5,003 bases of DNA, taken from the NCBI GenBank assembly GCA_022701965.1, contig JAKONL010000561.1, forward strand, positions 1 through 5,003, in the 5' to 3' direction. The stretch is from Burkholderiaceae bacterium. Its GTDB lineage: Bacteria > Pseudomonadota > Gammaproteobacteria > Burkholderiales > Burkholderiaceae. A program made the translations under genes and the position numbers. This document shows positions 1-5,003 of this stretch, one piece after another. The notes under the pieces are model-generated. The model saw nothing but the letters and a program-made list of their open reading frames with translations, did not search any database and had not been told where the DNA came from. Within the stretch, counting starts at the first letter, position 1. Each line of letters opens with the position of its first letter.

Positions 1-565
1 GCAGGCCCATGATGCCCGAATAGGAGCCGTCGATGTGCTCGATCCATGCCGCGGCCGCCCCCTGGATGCCGTAGGCCCCGGCCTTGCCGGACGGCTCGCC
101 GGTGGCCACGTAGCGCGCGACCTGCGCGGCCGACGTCGCGGCGAACCGGACATGCGAAACGCTGAGCGCCCGGCGACGGACGGCGCCGTGCTGCACGGCG
201 ACGGCTGTGAGCACGTCGTGCGTGCGGCCGGAAAGACGCTCGAGCATGCGCCGCGCATCGTCCGCATCGGCGGGCTTGCCGAGGATCGCGTCGTCGAGCG
301 CGACGGTCGTGTCGGCACAGAGGATCGGCGCCGGCGGCAGGTCCAGGCGCTCGAGACGTGCCACGGCGGCATCCAGCTTCAGCGCCGTCACGCGCTGGAC
401 GTAGTCCGCGGCAGGCTCGCCGGCGATCTCCGCCTCGAGCGCTTCGGCGTCCTCGCCGGGCGCGGCCAGCAGGAGCTCGTGGCGGATACCGAGCTGCCCG
501 AGCAGCTGCGCCCGTCGCGGGCTCTGCGAGGCGAGGTAGATGAAGGGTCGGACCGTGTCGCTCAT
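1..565 (-). CDS. maf: Maf family nucleotide pyrophosphatase, YhdE type (dTTP/UTP), 3' end outside window
   Basis: Maf proteins are cytoplasmic nucleoside triphosphate pyrophosphatases that hydrolyse non-canonical or surplus nucleotides to the monophosphate and PPi; the YhdE branch prefers dTTP, UTP and related pyrimidines. The 188 visible codons hold the family motifs in order: LASQSPRR (residues 11-18, substrate loop), ADTTV (84-88, with Asp85 as the likely catalytic base), GKP (96-98), SGRTH (112-116), [10 protein letters not shown] (160-169) and SYSGIMGL (181-188). The Gln in GAYGIQG (Gln168) favours YhdE-type over YceF-type (7-methyl-GTP) specificity; that subfamily call is inference from remembered signatures. 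E. coli YhdE is about 197 residues, so only a short C-terminal piece is missing. The ATG at 565 overlaps the rlmH stop as ATGA (4 nt), and no Shine-Dalgarno sequence precedes it, so translation probably depends on coupling to rlmH. In beta-proteobacteria the next gene is often rng (ribonuclease G), which cannot be seen here. Confidence 0.93.
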   Translation of the reverse strand, partial: MSDTVRPFIYLASQSPRRAQLLGQLGIRHELLLAAPGEDAEALEAEIAGEPAADYVQRVTALKLDAAVARLERLDLPPAPILCADTTVALDDAILGKPADADDARRMLERLSGRTHDVLTAVAVQHGAVRRRALSVSHVRFAATSAAQVARYVATGEPSGKAGAYGIQGAAAAWIEHIDGSYSGIMGL

Positions 566-1041
566 TCGCGGTGATAGGGGTGGCCGGCGTTGACGGACCA
601 GGCGCGATAGAGCTGTTCGACCAGCAGCACGCGCGCCATGGCGTGGGGCAGCGTCAGGTCGGACAGGCGGATGCGCTCGTGCGCGGTGGCCTTGAACGCC
701 GGATCGAGTCCGTCCGGTCCGCCGATGACGAGCGCCACGTCGTCGCCCTCGCCCTGCCAGCTCTGCAGGCGGGCGGCGAGCGCCTTCGTGGTGAGGGACG
801 TGCCGCGTTCGTCGAGCACGACGATGCGCGGCGTCCTGGCGTTTCCCTTGGCGATCGCGCCCTCGATGCGCTCGCGTTCGGCGGCATACAGGGTTTCGAG
901 CGTCTTCGAGCCGCGCGGCTCGGTCTTGACCGCGCGCAGTTCGAGCTTGATCTCGGGAGGAAATCGCTTGGCGTAGTCGTCCCAGGCGGTCTGCGCCCAG
1001 TCGGGCATGCGCTGCCCGACCGCGACCACCAGCAACCTCAT
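562..1041 (-). CDS. rlmH: 23S rRNA (pseudouridine1915-N3)-methyltransferase RlmH
   Basis: RlmH is a SPOUT-class methyltransferase that uses S-adenosylmethionine to methylate N3 of pseudouridine 1915 in helix 69 of 23S rRNA, acting on the assembled 70S ribosome. The product is 159 residues, against 155 in E. coli, and aligns along its length from memory: start [15 protein letters not shown] (1-15), LDERG (76-80), the SAM-binding glycine loop IGGPDG (106-111), the SPOUT knot segment beginning [15 protein letters not shown] (126-140), LYRAW (144-148), and the invariant C-terminus HPYHRE (154-159). The frame stays open for 160 codons upstream, but that part lies inside rsfS in another frame and has the composition of a shadow. 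The ATG at 1041, which overlaps the rsfS stop as ATGA, gives the family N-terminus. The neighbours nadD and rsfS upstream and maf downstream are the usual ones in beta-proteobacteria. Confidence 0.97.
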   Translation of the reverse strand: MRLLVVAVGQRMPDWAQTAWDDYAKRFPPEIKLELRAVKTEPRGSKTLETLYAAERERIEGAIAKGNARTPRIVVLDERGTSLTTKALAARLQSWQGEGDDVALVIGGPDGLDPAFKATAHERIRLSDLTLPHAMARVLLVEQLYRAWSVNAGHPYHRE

Positions 1042-1772
1042 TTGCCGCGAGGTGCGGTCTTGCGGGCCGGAGCCTTCTTCGCTGCCGGCTTGCCCGCGGT
1101 CTTGGAAGCAGCCTTGCGGGCCACGGGCTTGCCGATCACCTTCACGGGCGTCTTGACCGACGCGTTGGCTGCGGTCCGTGCGGCCGGCGTCTTCGCTGCT
1201 GCGGTCTTCGCGGGCGCCGCAGTCTTGCGCGCCGGCGACTTGCGTGCCGCAGGCCTGGCGCGTTCCGCCTTCTCGGCCTTGGCGGCCTGCTCGGCCTCGC
1301 GGATCGCCGTCTTGGCGGCGCTCGCACGGCGCAGCGTCTTGGCCGGCACGGCGACCTTCTTCGCGGGCACCTCGTCCTCGTCTTTCGCGACGACCGGCTT
1401 GGCGGCACCGAACTTCAGGCGGACGGGCTTGTCGCCCCAGATCTCCTCGAGGTGGTAGTACTGGCGGATGGCCGGCTGCATGATGTGCGCGACCGCGGCG
1501 CCGCAGTCGACGATGATCCATTCGCCGTTTTCCTCGCCCTCGATGCGCGGCTTCGGAAAGCCCGCCTCGCGCACCGCGTCGCGCACGCTCGACGCCAGCG
1601 CCTTGGTCTGCCGGTTCGAGGTGCCCGAGGCGATGATCACGCGCTCGAAAAGCGCCGAGAGATGCTCCGTGTCGTAGACCTGGATGTCCTGCGCCTTGAC
1701 GTCTTCGAGCCCGTCGACGATGGCTCGCTGGAGTTTCTGGGTGTCTTTCTTGGCGGCAGCTTCAGTGGTCAT
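1038..1772 (-). CDS. rsfS: Ribosomal silencing factor RsfS (Iojap/DUF143) with long basic C-terminal tail
   Basis: RsfS binds ribosomal protein uL14 on the 50S subunit and blocks joining of the 30S, lowering translation during starvation or stationary phase. The N-terminal ~120 residues are a complete Oligomerization/RsfS domain: [17 protein letters not shown] (14-30), [16 protein letters not shown] (45-60), [16 protein letters not shown] (83-98) and [10 protein letters not shown] (105-114). Family members are commonly about 105-130 residues; this one is 244. Residues 122-244 form a Lys/Ala/Pro/Arg-rich tail with no aromatic residue, and the last 74 residues have no Asp or Glu. The tail is probably disordered and could touch rRNA or other nucleic acid, but that is inference. 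No stop or frame break separates domain from tail, and the stop is placed exactly for an ATGA overlap with rlmH, which argues that the tail is genuinely encoded. The ATG at 1772 shares its A with the nadD stop (TGATG); no Shine-Dalgarno sequence is visible. Confidence 0.95.
   Translation of the reverse strand: MTTEAAAKKDTQKLQRAIVDGLEDVKAQDIQVYDTEHLSALFERVIIASGTSNRQTKALASSVRDAVREAGFPKPRIEGEENGEWIIVDCGAAVAHIMQPAIRQYYHLEEIWGDKPVRLKFGAAKPVVAKDEDEVPAKKVAVPAKTLRRASAAKTAIREAEQAAKAEKAERARPAARKSPARKTAAPAKTAAAKTPAARTAANASVKTPVKVIGKPVARKAASKTAGKPAAKKAPARKTAPRGK
1041..1409 (-). repeat. Low-complexity K/A/P/R-rich tail region of rsfS
   Basis: This stretch encodes RsfS residues 122-244. It is built from loose repeats of Ala/Pro with a basic residue and Thr. 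The dipeptide Lys-Thr occurs eight times (at residues 145, 154, 183, 189, 194, 207, 224 and 238), in contexts such as [10 protein letters not shown]. From residue 171 onward I count 22 Lys/Arg in 74 residues and no acidic residue; a short acidic patch, DEDE at 131-134, sits just after the folded domain. The pattern resembles histone H1-like or AlgP-like bacterial tails in composition only. The DNA repeats are imperfect, not a clean tandem array. The reverse strand is also open here, as expected from high-GC codon bias. Confidence 0.8.
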
Positions 1773-2410
1773 CAGGCGGGGGCGTAGAGGTGGTGTCGGT
1801 CAATATAGCGCGCAACGGCGGGCGGGACCAGACCGGTGATGGCCAGGCCCCGCGACGCTCGCTCGCGGATGTCGGTGGCGCTGGTGGCCATCGGAGGAAG
1901 TTCAAGGGTCTCGAAACGGGCGCCGGACGGGAGGTCCGGCAGCGTCTTCGGATCGAAGCGCATCGGTGCGCCGGCGGCGTCAGTCGGGCCTCCGGGGACC
2001 GGGGATTCTAGACGTTCGGCCACGCAGACGATCGCGAGCCCCAGGATCTCCCGCCAGCGGTGCCACCCGGCGAGCGCCTTCGCCTGGTCGCTGCCCATCA
2101 GCAGGACCAGCTGCGCGTCCGGCATCTCGCGCTGCAGTTCGAGCAGGGTATCCACGGTGTAGGTCGGCCCGCTGCGCAGGATCTCGCGCGCGTCGACCCG
2201 CACGCCGGCAATGTCGTCGAAGGCCCGCCGTGCCATCGCGAGCCGGTGTCCGGGATCGCTCGTCGCCCGGGCCTTGTGCCAGCTCTGCCCGGTCGGGAAG
2301 ATCCGCAGCTCCCGCAGCCCGCACTGCCCCACGGCCGCGTCGGCGAGTGCCACGTGGGCGTTGTGCGGCGGATCGAACGTGCCGCCGAAGACGCCGACGC
2401 GGGGCTTCAT
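1772..2410 (-). CDS. nadD: Nicotinate-nucleotide adenylyltransferase NadD
   Basis: NadD transfers AMP from ATP to nicotinate mononucleotide, giving deamido-NAD, the penultimate step shared by de novo and Preiss-Handler NAD synthesis in the cytoplasm. The 212-residue product is of normal length. It carries the nucleotidyltransferase fold signature GGTFDPPHNAH (9-19, the HxGH-type motif, here HNAH with Ala replacing the usual Gly), the substrate loop FPTGQSWHKA (38-47), SGPTYTVDTL (80-89), LLMGSDQA (103-110) with the expected Asp, and SATDIRER (177-184), corresponding to the ISSTxIR ATP-binding motif. The frame is open for a further 62 codons upstream, but these lie inside hemF and read as arginine- and serine-rich shadow. 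The ATG at 2410 gives the family start MKPRVGVFGGTFDP. One base separates it from the hemF stop (TGAGATG), and no Shine-Dalgarno sequence is present. It is followed directly by rsfS and rlmH, the widely conserved arrangement. Confidence 0.96.
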   Translation of the reverse strand: MKPRVGVFGGTFDPPHNAHVALADAAVGQCGLRELRIFPTGQSWHKARATSDPGHRLAMARRAFDDIAGVRVDAREILRSGPTYTVDTLLELQREMPDAQLVLLMGSDQAKALAGWHRWREILGLAIVCVAERLESPVPGGPTDAAGAPMRFDPKTLPDLPSGARFETLELPPMATSATDIRERASRGLAITGLVPPAVARYIDRHHLYAPA

Positions 2411-2411
2411 C

Positions 2412-3329
2412 TCAGAGCCAGTCGCGCCGGACGATGAAGTCGCTGTAGAGCGCCGCCTCCGGCGTGCCGGGTTCGGGTGTCTTCCGGTAGGCCCAGCTCG
2501 CCAGCGGCGGCATCGACAGCAGGATCGACTCGGTGCGGCCGCCCGACTGCAGGCCGAAGTGCGTACCGCGGTCCCACACCAGGTTGAATTCGACATAGCG
2601 CCCGCGCCGGTAGAGCTGGAATTCGCGCTCGCGCTCGCCGTAGGGCATGTCCTTGCGGCGCTCGACGATCGGCAGGTAGGCGGCCAGGAACGCGTCCCCG
2701 ACCGACCGCAGCATGCCGAAGCTCTGCGCGAACGGCAGTTCGGAGAAGTCGTCGAAGAAGACGCCGCCCACGCCGCGCTGCTCGTTGCGGTGCTTGAGAA
2801 AGAAATACTCGTCGCACCATTTCTTGAAGCGCGGGTACCTGTCGTCGCCGTACGGTGCGAGCGCGTCGCTGCAGGTCCGATGGAAATGCCTCGCGTCCTC
2901 CTCGAAGCCGTAGATCGGCGTCAGGTCCATGCCGCCGCCGAACCAGCAGACGGCCGGTCCCATGGCCGGCAGCGCCGCGATCATCCGCACGTTCATGTGG
3001 ACGATCGGCACGTAGGGGTTGCGCGGATGGAACACCAGCGATACGCCCATCGCCTCGAACGGCGCGCCGGCGAGTTCGGGCCGGTGCTGGGTCGCGGACG
3101 GCGGCAGGCGCGGGCCGCGCACGTGGGAGAAGCCGCAGCCTGCGCGTTCGAAGAGCCCGCCGCCTTCGAGGATGCAGGTCAGGCCGCTGCCCTGCAGCGG
3201 TTCGTCCGGCGCCTTCTCCCAGGCGTCCCGCACGCAGATGCCACCGTCCGCGGCCTCCACGGCGCCGACGATGCGCTGCTGCAGGCCACGCAGGTACTGC
3301 CCGACCGCGCCGGGATCGACTTCGAGCAT
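2412..3329 (-). CDS. hemF: Oxygen-dependent coproporphyrinogen III oxidase HemF
   Basis: HemF oxidatively decarboxylates two propionate groups of coproporphyrinogen III to vinyls, using O2, to make protoporphyrinogen IX for heme; it acts as a soluble homodimer. The 305-residue product matches E. coli HemF (299) from end to end. Motifs are [15 protein letters not shown] (101-115), [12 protein letters not shown] (129-140), [16 protein letters not shown] (180-195), [16 protein letters not shown] (241-256) and [14 protein letters not shown] (262-275). The four histidines described in E. coli as metal-linked or catalytic (96, 106, 145, 175) appear here at 101, 111, 150 and 180, a constant offset of five. 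The segment GCGFSHVRG (64-72) differs from the enterobacterial GVNFSHVxG, probably a lineage difference. The ATG at 3329 shares its A with the purD stop (TGATG). The same frame stays open far into purD, but that extension is shadow sequence. Presence of HemF implies aerobic heme synthesis. Confidence 0.97.
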   Translation of the reverse strand: MLEVDPGAVGQYLRGLQQRIVGAVEAADGGICVRDAWEKAPDEPLQGSGLTCILEGGGLFERAGCGFSHVRGPRLPPSATQHRPELAGAPFEAMGVSLVFHPRNPYVPIVHMNVRMIAALPAMGPAVCWFGGGMDLTPIYGFEEDARHFHRTCSDALAPYGDDRYPRFKKWCDEYFFLKHRNEQRGVGGVFFDDFSELPFAQSFGMLRSVGDAFLAAYLPIVERRKDMPYGEREREFQLYRRGRYVEFNLVWDRGTHFGLQSGGRTESILLSMPPLASWAYRKTPEPGTPEAALYSDFIVRRDWL

Positions 3330-4630
3330 CAGCCGTTGCGTCCGAGCGCGCGGTGGCCGATGTCCCTGCGGTACTGCGCGCCGTCGAACTGGATGCGTGC
3401 CGCCACCTCGTAGGCCCGCTGCTGCGCCAGCCTGACGTTGTCCGCCAGCACCGTCACGCACAGCACCCGGCCGCCGCTGGTACGCAGTTCGCCGCTTTCC
3501 ATGGTCGTGCCAGCATGGAACACGACCGCATCGGCAGTCTCGGCCGGCACGTTCGTGATCCGGTCGCCCTTGCGCGGAGCTTCCGGATAACCGTGCGCCG
3601 CCAGCACGACGCCGAGCGCCACGCGCCGGTCCCAGACGAGATCGACCTTGTCGAGCGTGCCGTCGGTGGCGTGCCAGAAGAGTTCGAACAGGTCGGATTT
3701 CAGCCGCATCATGATCGGCTGGGTCTCCGGGTCGCCCATCCGGCAGTTGAATTCGAGCGTCTTCGGATGTCCCGACGCGTCGATCATCAGTCCGGCATAG
3801 AGGAAGCCGGTGAACGGAATGCCGTCCTTTTCCATGCCGCGCACGGTCGGCAGAATGATCTCCCGCATCGCACGGGCGTGGACCTCGGCCGTGACGACCG
3901 GTGCCGGCGAGTAGGCGCCCATGCCGCCCGTGTTCGGCCCATGGTCGCCGTCGAGCAAGCGCTTGTGGTCCTGGCTGGTGGCCAGCGCGGTCACGTTCCT
4001 GCCGTCGCACAGCACGATGAAGCTGGCTTCCTCGCCCTGCAGGAATTCCTCGATGACCACGCGCGGCACGGCCTGGCCGTCGGCTCCCGCGTTGTGCGCG
4101 ACGCCGAACCGGTTGTCGACGAGCATGAAGTCGACGGCGTCGTGCGCTTCCTGCAACGTCGTCGCGACCACCACGCCCTTGCCGGCCGCCAATCCGTCGG
4201 CCTTGACGACGATCGGCGCACCCCTGGCGTCGATGTACGCATGCGCGGCGGCGGCGTCGGTGAAGGTTTCGTACTCGGCCGTCGGAATCCGGTGGCGCTT
4301 CATGAAGGCCTTCGAGAACGCCTTGGAGCTCTCGAGCTGCGCCGCGGCCCTGGTCGGACCGAAGATCCGCAGGCCGTGCGCGCGGAATTCGTCGACCACG
4401 CCGGCGGCCAGCGGCGCCTCCGGGCCAACGACCGTCAGCATGATCTTTTCCTTCTGCGCCCACTCGCGCAGTGCGACCGGGTCGGTAAGGGGCACCTGCT
4501 CGTAGCGCCGGTCGCCCGCCGTGCCGCCGTTGCCGGGCGCCACGTAGAGTTTCGATACACGCTGCGACTGGGAGAGACGCCACGCCAGCGCATGTTCGCG
4601 GCCGCCGCCGCCGATGACGAGCGTCTTCAT
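3329..4630 (-). CDS. purD: Phosphoribosylamine-glycine ligase (GAR synthetase) PurD
   Basis: PurD joins glycine to 5-phosphoribosylamine with ATP, the second step of de novo purine synthesis. The 433-residue product is close to E. coli PurD (429) and has the complete ATP-grasp architecture: N-terminal Rossmann-like part [17 protein letters not shown] (1-17) and APGNGGTA (31-38), [11 protein letters not shown] (67-77), the ATP-grasp entry [10 protein letters not shown] (101-110), [16 protein letters not shown] (141-156), [13 protein letters not shown] (192-204), [20 protein letters not shown] (219-238), the metal site region [13 protein letters not shown] (293-305), and C-terminal FHAGT (371-375) and [10 protein letters not shown] (384-393). 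Residues about 171-189 form a loop roughly nine residues longer than I recall in E. coli. The ATG at 4630 overlaps the yebC stop as ATGA (4 nt), giving the canonical N-terminus; there is no clear Shine-Dalgarno sequence. I see no PurR-type operator in the window, and the start lies inside yebC coding sequence. Confidence 0.98.
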   Translation of the reverse strand: MKTLVIGGGGREHALAWRLSQSQRVSKLYVAPGNGGTAGDRRYEQVPLTDPVALREWAQKEKIMLTVVGPEAPLAAGVVDEFRAHGLRIFGPTRAAAQLESSKAFSKAFMKRHRIPTAEYETFTDAAAAHAYIDARGAPIVVKADGLAAGKGVVVATTLQEAHDAVDFMLVDNRFGVAHNAGADGQAVPRVVIEEFLQGEEASFIVLCDGRNVTALATSQDHKRLLDGDHGPNTGGMGAYSPAPVVTAEVHARAMREIILPTVRGMEKDGIPFTGFLYAGLMIDASGHPKTLEFNCRMGDPETQPIMMRLKSDLFELFWHATDGTLDKVDLVWDRRVALGVVLAAHGYPEAPRKGDRITNVPAETADAVVFHAGTTMESGELRTSGGRVLCVTVLADNVRLAQQRAYEVAARIQFDGAQYRRDIGHRALGRNG

Positions 4631-5003
4631 TCGGAGATCGCCGCGTTGTGGAACACGTCCTGGACGTCGTCCAGGTCCTCGATGATGTCGAGCAGCCGCT
4701 GCATCTTCGCGCCCTCCTCGCCCGACAGCTCGATCGTGTTCTCAGCCCGCATCGTCACCTCGGCCAGGTCCGGCACCAGGCCGGCGGCCTCCAGCGCCTT
4801 CTGCACGCTCTCGAAATCGGCCACGGCCGTCAGTACCTCGATCGCCCCGTCGTCGCCTGTCACGACGTCCTCGGCACCGGCCTCGAGCGCGACCTCCATC
4901 ACCTTGTCCTCGTCGGCGCCTGGCGCGAAGACGAACTGGCCGCAGTGCTTGAACTGGAAGGCCACCGAGCCCTCGGTGCCCATGTTGCCGCCGTACTTGC
5001 TGA
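4627..5003 (-). CDS. yebC: YebC/TACO1 family protein, C-terminal half (5' end outside window)
   Basis: Only the last 124 residues are visible; complete members have about 240. The fragment begins [17 protein letters not shown], which matches the conserved middle of YebC (KxGGNLGxxGSVxxxF). It continues with [26 protein letters not shown], the acidic middle-domain run TGDDGAIEV, and ends with [18 protein letters not shown], the family's C-terminal signature. YebC proteins were long annotated as transcriptional regulators; the mitochondrial homologue TACO1, and more recent bacterial work, point to a role as a ribosome-associated translation factor that helps on difficult sequences such as polyproline. 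Which role applies here cannot be told from sequence. The stop overlaps the purD start as ATGA, so yebC is likely cotranscribed with the genes downstream, and the promoter of the block would lie at or beyond its missing start. An internal Met at 4983 is not the true start: the frame and the conserved sequence continue upstream. Confidence 0.95.
   Translation of the reverse strand, partial: SKYGGNMGTEGSVAFQFKHCGQFVFAPGADEDKVMEVALEAGAEDVVTGDDGAIEVLTAVADFESVQKALEAAGLVPDLAEVTMRAENTIELSGEEGAKMQRLLDIIEDLDDVQDVFHNAAISE

Larger units (their letters stand above)
1..5003 (-). other. Gapless co-directional operon yebC-purD-hemF-nadD-rsfS-rlmH-maf
   Basis: Every base except one (2411) lies in a recognised coding sequence on the same strand. 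Junctions read TGATG (purD/hemF, nadD/rsfS), ATGA (yebC/purD, rsfS/rlmH, rlmH/maf) and TGAGATG (hemF/nadD). I inspected about 24 bases upstream of each internal start and found no AGGAGG-like match, so termination-reinitiation coupling is the likely way these cistrons are translated. No hairpin plus T-run terminator and no intergenic promoter is present; promoters hidden inside coding sequence cannot be excluded. The operon's promoter and its end both lie outside the window. Confidence 0.85.

Noticed and set aside
35..574. A 179-codon plus-strand frame at the left edge
   Set aside because: It is antisense to the Maf gene, whose minus-strand frame shows all family motifs across the same stretch.
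1041..1409. A separate histone H1-like or DNA-binding gene encoded by the basic tail region
   Set aside because: The region is continuous with the RsfS frame, with no start codon or ribosome binding site to separate it and no intervening stop.
571..1458. A 295-codon plus-strand frame with Ala/Leu/Phe-rich stretches that could suggest a membrane protein
   Set aside because: The apparent hydrophobic runs are the mirror image of the Lys/Ala codons of the RsfS tail; the frame is antisense to rlmH and rsfS and has no family motif.
1042..1521. N-terminal extension of RlmH by 160 codons
   Set aside because: It reads through rsfS in another frame as Arg/Gly/Gln-rich sequence; the native RlmH N-terminus MRLLVVAVG starts at 1041.
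2411..2596. N-terminal extension of NadD by 62 codons
   Set aside because: It is out-of-frame hemF sequence, rich in Arg, Ser and Cys; the canonical NadD start with GGTFDP at residues 9-14 follows the ATG at 2410.
2211..3413. A 400-codon plus-strand open frame antisense to nadD and hemF
   Set aside because: Long antisense frames are expected in high-GC coding DNA with strong third-position bias. The translation shows no recognisable motif and crosses two well-supported genes.
2412..4583. A single 723-residue open frame that would fuse an unknown ~418-residue N-terminal region to HemF
   Set aside because: The extra N-terminal part lies in an alternative frame of purD, is rich in Arg/Gly/Ala with no family motif, while the purD frame is fully motif-supported. 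HemF is complete from the ATG at 3329.

Overview
The window is a gapless, single-strand block of seven housekeeping genes, all transcribed on the minus strand (right to left). The high G+C content (by eye, not counted), the gene order and the protein signatures suggest a beta-proteobacterium, most likely Burkholderiales or a close relative. This assignment rests on remembered gene order and protein style, not on a search.

In the direction of transcription the genes are: yebC (3' part only, entering at the right edge), purD (glycinamide ribonucleotide synthetase), hemF (oxygen-dependent coproporphyrinogen III oxidase), nadD (nicotinate-nucleotide adenylyltransferase), rsfS (ribosomal silencing factor), rlmH (23S rRNA pseudouridine-1915 N3-methyltransferase), and a maf/yhdE-type nucleotide pyrophosphatase that runs off the left edge. 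Adjacent genes overlap by 4, 1, 4 and 4 nt (yebC/purD, purD/hemF, rsfS/rlmH, rlmH/maf). The nadD/rsfS pair overlaps by 1 nt, and one untranslated base separates hemF from nadD. No intergenic space is left for an internal promoter or terminator, and no clear Shine-Dalgarno sequence stands before any of the six internal starts. The block therefore looks like one polycistronic, translationally coupled unit.

Functionally it combines cofactor and nucleotide synthesis (purine, heme, NAD) and nucleotide-pool cleaning (Maf) with translation factors (YebC, RsfS, RlmH). The nadD-rsfS-rlmH core is widely conserved in bacteria.

I found no mobile element, CRISPR array, RNA gene or new biological system. 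The least ordinary feature is RsfS: a normal domain of about 120 residues followed by a tail of about 120 residues rich in Lys, Ala, Pro and Arg. The last 74 residues of that tail contain no acidic residue. Several long open frames on the plus strand and in alternative minus frames are shadows of these genes.
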